Below are positions 58,057 through 64,000 of a DNA stretch of 64,000 nt, piece by piece. Both the position numbers and the translations under genes were made by a program. The number at the start of each line of letters is the position of its first letter. Positions within the stretch are counted from its first letter, which is position 1. Below the pieces are notes generated by a model, which saw nothing but the letters and a program-made list of their open reading frames with translations, searched no databases and was not told where the DNA came from. This DNA comes from Odobenus rosmarus divergens (lineage: Eukaryota > Chordata > Mammalia > Carnivora > Odobenidae), in NCBI RefSeq assembly GCF_000321225.1, contig NW_004450380.1, positions 2,358,098-2,422,097 on the forward strand, given 5' to 3'.

Positions 58057-58130
58057 GGGCATTTTATTTTCTTCCTCAGCAGAGTTCAGGGCTATCTCAT
58101 TCCAGTTCTGAGGGCCCAGAGTCTGTATTT

Positions 58131-58325
58131 TTTTTTTTTTTAAGATTTATTGATTTATTTTAGAGACAGCATGAGCAGGAGGGGCAGAAAGAGAGGGAGA
58201 ATCTCAAGCAGACTCCATGCTGAGTGAGGAGCCGGACTCCGGTCTCGATCCCACAACCCTGAGATCACGACCTGACCTGAAACCAAGAGTTGGACGCTTA
58301 ACCGACTGAGCCACCCAGGCGCCCC
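58131..58325 (-). mobile_element. SINEC, antisense
   Basis: Flanks AGAGTCTGTATTTTT and AGGATCTGTATTTTT form a diverged target-site duplication. Ends CTGAGCCACCCAGGCGCCC. Confidence 0.93.
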
Positions 58326-58339
58326 CAGGATCTGTATTT

Positions 58340-61082
58340 TTAGTGGTCAGGTCAGAAGTGCAGCTGGAGGATGAGAGTATTTCCAAGGGAGCTTGTCACC
58401 AAAGGAGAAGCTCACTCACAGGGTCCGGGAGCCCCTCGGGAGCCTCCCTGAGGCACACACGTCGGATCTTTGGGCATCTGTGGTCAACTTCATCCCTGTG
58501 TGGGCCTCAGCACGTGGTGGAGTGGGGATGCTGCTGGTTGCTGGAGGAGCCAGGCTGTTCCTGGAGCGCTGCTTGGAGCATCTGGGCCTATAGCTTTTTT
58601 CTGCCCCCTAGGAACCCCCAGATGAGGGGAACACTTTCCTAGGACACGTTTGCCTCCTGAAAGCTGTTCTTTATACCACTGGCGATGTTGGGTTCTCCTT
58701 GGGATGCCAAATAAGCTTGATTTGTTTTTTGAGACCCATGTCCCGGGGACCTCTGGCAGTTGTAAAGTTCACACCAAGATGGTGTTTGCATGGGCTTTGT
58801 GTTTTCTAGTTGAGATGTTTCCCAGCAGTGAGCTGAAAGAGGAAGACAAGCCAACTGTTGCTAAATGCAGTATTCTCTGGTGAATAAGAAGGCCCAGCTT
58901 CCAGCCACACTGGGGTCTGGCTGGGCTGGGCGTGGGATGGGAACAGTCACCACAGGATCCCCAGATATCTGTCTGAGCCCCTGTGTGGCCTGAGGCTCTC
59001 CCCGTTAGGAATGCGATGGAAAGTCTCCCTTCTGGAGATGGGCAAAAGATGAACCATCCAAACAGTTGGAGCCATGTGCGGACCCACCACAATTGTCTAG
59101 CTCTCTGCCTGTTGACGGGACTAAAAATGATCAGTCTTTGGAGGCCAGCTTTATAGACCCAGGGCAACTGCAAAGGTGTAGTCACTGTGGGAGACGAACG
59201 TGGCATCTTTGTGTCCCATAGCGTCCCGTTTTTGGCCTGAGCTTGGGGCTTTTCTTCCTGTGCCTGCTCATGGACTTGTCCTTCTGTAAGAAGCCTTCGA
59301 ATGTGATGGTCATGTTCTGTCTTAGGCCAGATTGTGGATTCGTGTTGTTCGTTATTATCTTCCTTATGCTCCTTAGTATGTCTGAAAGAGTTCATGATAA
59401 TTTTTTTATCAAGAAAAAAACCTTCTTTTCTTTCTCTTCTTCTTTTTCCTTACGGTGCCTGCAAACAATGAAAGAACTTTCTATCAAGATTTATTTCGTT
59501 CTCTCTCGGGAACAGTTTTTTCTTCTCTGTGTCTTAGAAAATACAGTCGGACTTGTTGCTGGCACCAAACCATATCAAACACGATTATTTTCCATTCAGT
59601 ATGCACCCAGGGAAGTGCGCTCCTCAGGATGTTCCCCAGGGGAGGGTGTGGGACTTGGGAGAGAGCATGGGGCCCCCGGGATCACAAGAGGTGGTGCTCC
59701 CCATAGCACAGTGGTTTGGAGGCTGGAGGAAGGGAGCACCCCTTCGCCGTGCCCCAGGATGCCACTCCTCCCTGCCCCTCGTGGGCTCTCCTGGACGAGG
59801 GTATTTATCTGGGCTGCTCTGGCTGCACATGGGTAGTGGGCATGGCCTCCGGTTCAGGGCTTGGTGATGGGGTGCGTGGAGCGGTCCACGGGAGAAGCAC
59901 TTTCTCTGCATTCGGGAGAGAAGCATACCATTCATCTCCATGTAGAAGGCGGGAATTGGGAGGCCCAGTGGGGGTAAGTGGGTTGCTCCTGACAAAGTAG
60001 AAAGGGGTGGGGCTGGGCCTGGAAGTCCGGTCCTTGCAGGCCACCCTGCCACCTGCCACCGCGGCAGGTTCCTGTCTCGGGATGGACGCAGACCCTTGAG
60101 GGTCCCTGTTATCTTCTGCTCCATTCTCGACGATGCTATTTCCCTCTCCAGTTGACAAACAGGTTGGGATGCCCAGAGTGAGTCCGGAGTGAAAAACCAA
60201 CGTAGGTTTTCTGTCCCCTCCCTCCTCGGGGACCCCACATTGCCCCAGCTCCTGCTGGGCACGTGGGATTTGCCTTTCTCTTTCACGCCGTGGAAGAGCC
60301 GCAGTCCAGTGGGCTGCATTCAGCTTTCCTGCCGGTGTGAATGCAGACGTTGCCCCTGGTTTTGGAGCCAAAGTCTATTCACCTGGTGTACTTTGCGTGA
60401 AGTCACCGCAACAGGTGTCCCCGTGGCGGGACCGAGCTGCCTGGGCTTGCTCATCCTACTTCACCCCTGTTGCTGCTGATCATGGGTCGCTCTTCAGTCA
60501 GAGTACCAGCCACTTAATGAGTACTTAATACCCACAAATTGAATACAATTATTCTACAGCTGGCATTTTCCATGACTATAATCACCAAAGGATTCCAATC
60601 ATCATTTATGGGTGTTCTCCCTGGAGCGAACGCTGAGTAGGAAGTTGACCCAGTTAGTTGAAAGCTCAAGTTAATAAACAACATTAACGCATTTTTAGGT
60701 CTATTGACCGATATCCTTTAAATCAGTGGGGTTTTCCAAGGCGGCGGGGACCCCTGATGTAGCCAGATCATTATTTTTTTTCAATTAACCTAGTTCAATT
60801 TTGATTTCCTTTTGGTTCAAAACAATTTAGGTCAATCTCTGATTTTTAAGAATGACTCTCTGGAGGGAAAGGAAATTAACTGGGCCCTAAGGGGGCTCAG
60901 TTACCACAATTAACCCTGAAAGACAGACTCGTAGGCTGGTGGGGGGCCTGGAGAGGGGCCATATGACCACTCTGGGCCATCTTACACCGAGATCCTGGTG
61001 GGAGTGTCCTCTTTGCTTACTTGCTGCGTGGTTAAGTAAACATTGCCTGCCACGGTGCCTTCTGAGGACTTTCCCATTTCTC
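58340..61082. other. Intron 2 sequence, SINEC-free, no recognised gene
   Basis: About 2.7 kb. Open frames at 58769-59395 (minus), 59243-59836 (+) and 59624-60371 (minus) overlap each other on opposite strands and show no domain or signal of selection that I can see. An AT-rich part lies at 60480-60850. Confidence 0.45.
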
Positions 61083-61100
61083 AAGCTCTTCCTGTCTTTT

Positions 61101-61918
61101 TTTTTTTTTTTTTTTTAGTTTCAGAGGTAGAATTTAGTGATTCATCAGTTGCTATAACACCCAGTTATAGGTGTTATAACTCATTCCATCATTCCATCCA
61201 GTGTCCCCTTTAATGCCCATTGCCCAGTTACCTCATCCCCCCAACCTTCCCTCCAGCAGCCCTGTTTGCTTCCTAGAGTTAAGAGTCTCTTATGGTTCGT
61301 CTCCCTCTCTGATTTCGTCTTGTTTTATTTTTCCCATCCTTTCTCTATGCTTCTCTGTTTTGTTTTTTAAATTCCACATATGAGTGAGATCATGTGATAA
61401 TTGTCTTTTTCTGACTGACTTATTTCCCTCAGCATAATTCCCTCCAGTTCTATCCACATTGTTGCAAAGGTCAAGATTTCATTTTTTTTTTTTTTTGGAT
61501 GGCTGAGTGATATTCCATTGTACATATATACACCACATCTTTTTTATCTATTCATCTGTCGGTGGACATCTGGGCTCTTTCCATAGTTTGGCTATTGTGG
61601 ACATTGCTGCTATAAACACTGGGGTGCACGTACCCCTTCGGATCCCTACATTTGTGTCTTCGGGGTAAATACCCAGGAGTGCAATTGCTGGGTCATAGGG
61701 TAGCTCTATTTTCAACTTTTTGAGGAACCTCCATACTGTTTTCCAGAGTGGCTGTACCAGCTTGCATTCCCACCAACAGTGTAGGAGGGTTCCCCTCTCT
61801 CCGCATCCTCGCCAACATCTGTCGTTTCCTGACTTGTTAATTTTAGCAATTCTGACTGGTATGAGGTGATATCTCATTGAGGTTTTGATGTGGATTTCCC
61901 TGATGCTGAGTGATGTTG
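61101..61918 (-). mobile_element. 5'-truncated L1, antisense, with 18-bp target-site duplication
   Basis: The A-tail appears as the T-run after 61100, followed by L1 3' UTR. The ORF2 C-terminus is at 61548-61877 on the minus strand. It has the recognisable [20 protein letters not shown] segment and then [25 protein letters not shown] and FIAAMSTIAKLWKEP. Exact flanks AAGCTCTTCCTGTCTTTT lie at 61083-61100 and 61919-61936. Truncated upstream of the ORF2 C-terminus, so it is immobile. Confidence 0.95.
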
Positions 61919-61936
61919 AAGCTCTTCCTGTCTTTT

Positions 61937-63168
61937 AAAGTAGACTGTTCTCTCTTCTCCTGAGAAGGGGGCTTGGCAGGCTTTACTCCCAGGGATCACT
62001 GGCAGGGTTCAGGGATGGAAGAGACGGTCCCAGGCAGACCTCAAGCAGGGGCTGGGGAGAAGAGAGTGAAGCCAGGACTGTCATTCACTGCATCTTGGGC
62101 CGTAAGTCAGGAGCAAAGTCCTCATAGCCTTTCCCTATCCTTAAAAAACGTTTCCTCAGTGTGAATTCTCACGTGGCCATGTGCTGGACTATTCTTCACT
62201 CCTTATTGAGATAGTGGAGGACGTGGTGCCTCAGCTTTGAGCTCTGCTGGATGGCGGGATTTCCTGGTTGAGGGTGAAACCTGGTGCTAACCTGAGGTAA
62301 CTGGTACCATCCGTATACCTGGAATGCAAATGTTTCCAAAATTGGAAATCTGAAATGCAGTTCACTCCTTCGCACGGAGTAAGACCCCTCAGGCCTTCTG
62401 TGCCCCTTCCTGTGACGCTCTTTCTTCAAAGGAACCAGAAGCTGAAATTTTGTTAGCAGGGAGATTGTTTCGGAGGAAGGGAGGACATGTGGACGGTACC
62501 CACACACTCGAGTTCAGAAACGGGAGGCCCCTCTGGATGGTTATGCCATGGCTGGAAAGTCTGGGCATTCATTTTTCTTCCTGGAGATCGGTACATTTTC
62601 TGCCTACATTCCCCACAGGGTTCCAGAACTCGGGCCTAAGTTAGAAGCCTGACTGCATTTAGGAGGACAATTTCCATTTCACAGTCTCAGCTTGCAGGGG
62701 GCTGGCTTGCCGTGTCCATGCCTCATGTGGCAGCGAATGTCCGGTGTTAAGGGGAGTGAGTGCCCATCCAAGGCCGACCCTTCACCCCTCTCTGTAAGTG
62801 AAGGAGCTTAAAGAACATGCAGCACACGTGGTCACAAACCCTTGTGTTCACACCAGTGGGTATCTTCCATTTAATTCTAAACAAAGTATAGTTTTTTTTC
62901 CAGCCTGCCAGAACTCCAAAAATGAGTTATCTTTGAACAGAGTTGGCTAGCAACTAAAAAGAAATTTTAAGGGGAAGACCTTTTCCACATGCATGAATGT
63001 ATGCTGCACTGGTTGTACCTGCATGGCCCCATTTTCCCGAGATGAGAAACGCTGTTCTGCTTCTTGCTGTCAGATGTCATTTCAGTCTCTTCTCCAGCGT
63101 CTGAGGCCACGTGGAAGAGAAATCTTTGATATCGGCGTGGATGGGTTTACTGTGATATTCTGACAGGA
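61937..63168. other. Intron 2 sequence with no recognised feature
   Basis: Nothing is assigned. Confidence 0.4.
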
Positions 63169-63350
63169 GGGGCGCCTGGGTGGCGCAGTCGGTTGGGCTT
63201 GTGACCCTTGGTTTCGGCTCAGGTCATGATCTCAGGGTCCTGGAATCGAGCCCCATGTTGGGCTCCCTGCTCCGCACGGAGTCTGCCTGAGATTCTCTCT
63301 CCCTCCTGCTTGGCTCTCTCTAAAATAAATAAATCTTAAAAAAAAAAAAA
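63169..63350 (+). mobile_element. SINEC, sense
   Basis: The head GGGGCGCCTGGGTGGCGCAG is intact, with an A-tail at 63338-63350. A target-site duplication is not obvious. Confidence 0.93.
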
Positions 63351-63599
63351 TGAAAATTAATAACGAAAGCTAATGTTTTTACTTTCTGTACTTTCTGGCT
63401 TGAATTTTGCCTCATCGTTCTCTTGGCATATCTTCCCCTGATGTTTTGTTCTCATTGTGCCTTCTTTTGTTCATCTCTGAATTGCCATACAGCTGTAGTC
63501 CTGTCTTCCTCGAATCTCCCAGGCCCCCTCAGAATCTGTAATTTGGTTCCGTCCCTTCTTTTATTCTCAGTTTCGGCTCAATTTCCATCAGTCGATGTT

Positions 63600-63860
63600 T
63601 TCTAAGTGCCACTCATGTCCCCTCACCAGGCTGTGGCTCTGACCAACAATGGAGGTGAGCAAGACATGATTTTGTCCCGAGGAAATGTGTGGGTTATTGG
63701 GAGTGCGGCAGAGGAAAGGGGTACATGAGTAACTGGTAGGGTTTGGTAGGTGCTAACGGAGAAAGGAGGAACCACAAAATGGGGGCTCAGAAGAGGGGGC
63801 ATCGTGTCTGATGGGCTGAGGGGGGAAGGAGTAGGTGACCTTTCAGCTGGACCTCGCTGA
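63600..63860 (+). mobile_element. Possible L2-type fragment
   Basis: GGTGAGCAAGACATGATTTTG, GGTAGGTGCTAACGGAGAAAGG-type order and GACCTTTCAGCTGGACC resemble an old LINE 3' region. Weak. Confidence 0.35.
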
Positions 63861-64000
63861 TAGCTGGTGGGTTACCTCTTCTCTTCTGCTTAGATCTTTC
63901 TCCTTAGCCCTTCCCTTCCGTTTCTCTTCCTTTTCCCACACTAAAACTCTTCCCCTGCTGCTTAGCCTCTGCATGGCTCAGGTGGTGCTGAGAGGTGTCC

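Larger units (their letters stand above)
12534..64000 (+). other. KIF26B: KIF26B intron 2, first 51.5 kb (continues beyond the window)
   Basis: Starts with donor GTGAGC after codon 155. I searched the translated frames for the expected continuation of KIF26B (the cysteine/leucine-rich segment after PGK and the motor domain) and found none. The acceptor therefore lies outside the window and the intron exceeds 51 kb. A very long intron 2 fits a gene known to span several hundred kilobases in mammals. The contents are repeats plus the ATP5PF retrocopy, annotated separately. Confidence 0.85.

Noticed and set aside
58769..59395. 208-codon minus-strand ORF
   Set aside because: Overlaps open frames on the other strand, with no domain or motif that supports coding function.
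2514..63350. SINE orientation bias relative to KIF26B transcription
   Set aside because: Eleven sense and fourteen antisense copies were counted, which is not a meaningful bias.
12534..64000. KIF26B exon 3 within the window
   Set aside because: The expected cysteine/leucine-rich continuation after GK was not found in any + frame.

Overview
The window is nuclear DNA from a carnivoran mammal, most likely an arctoid caniform (bear, seal or mustelid type). It holds 25 copies of the tRNA-Lys-derived carnivore SINE (SINEC), recognised by the head GCGCCTGGGTGGCTCAG, the tail AAATAAATAAAATCTTT and the middle block typical of arctoids. It also holds carnivore L1 3' ends. I saw no copy with the dog-specific SINEC_Cf body and none with the cat-type body. 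All assignments are from reading the sequence and from memory of the families; no database was searched.

One protein-coding gene is present: the 5' end of KIF26B on the + strand. A GC-rich, CpG-rich promoter domain (about 8.9-12.95 kb) holds a TATA-like element at 10765-10774, a leader with three short upstream ORFs, coding exon 1 (11256-11318, 21 codons), an 813-bp intron 1, and coding exon 2 (12132-12533, 134 codons). The splice sites are canonical and both junctions are phase 0. From 12534 to the end of the window everything lies in intron 2. I looked for exon 3, which carries the start of the conserved domain that follows GK, and did not find it. The 5' 10.7 kb is upstream intergenic sequence.

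The second gene-like object is on the minus strand inside intron 2: a full-length processed retrocopy of ATP5PF (ATP synthase coupling factor 6, 24171-25313). It has an intact 108-codon reading frame, a 10-bp target-site duplication, and a younger L1 inserted in its 3' UTR with its own 20-bp duplication.

The rest is repeats and non-coding DNA: L1 fragments of several ages, old L2, MIR and MER5 pieces, a 540-bp CCAT/CCAC tetranucleotide array (905-1447), other microsatellites, and two small-nuclear-RNA fragments. One of these is a 25-nt piece of U6 flanked by a perfect 16-bp duplication inside a SINE; the other is a piece of U2. About 10.2 kb around the KIF26B promoter (7.96-18.16 kb) contains no SINEC.

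I found no new multi-gene system, CRISPR array, tRNA gene or operon. The most unusual items are the U6-in-SINE insertion, an exact 78-bp dispersed duplication (32539/33509), the nested ATP5PF retrocopy plus L1, and two tandem SINE pairs, the first of which appears to share one target site.
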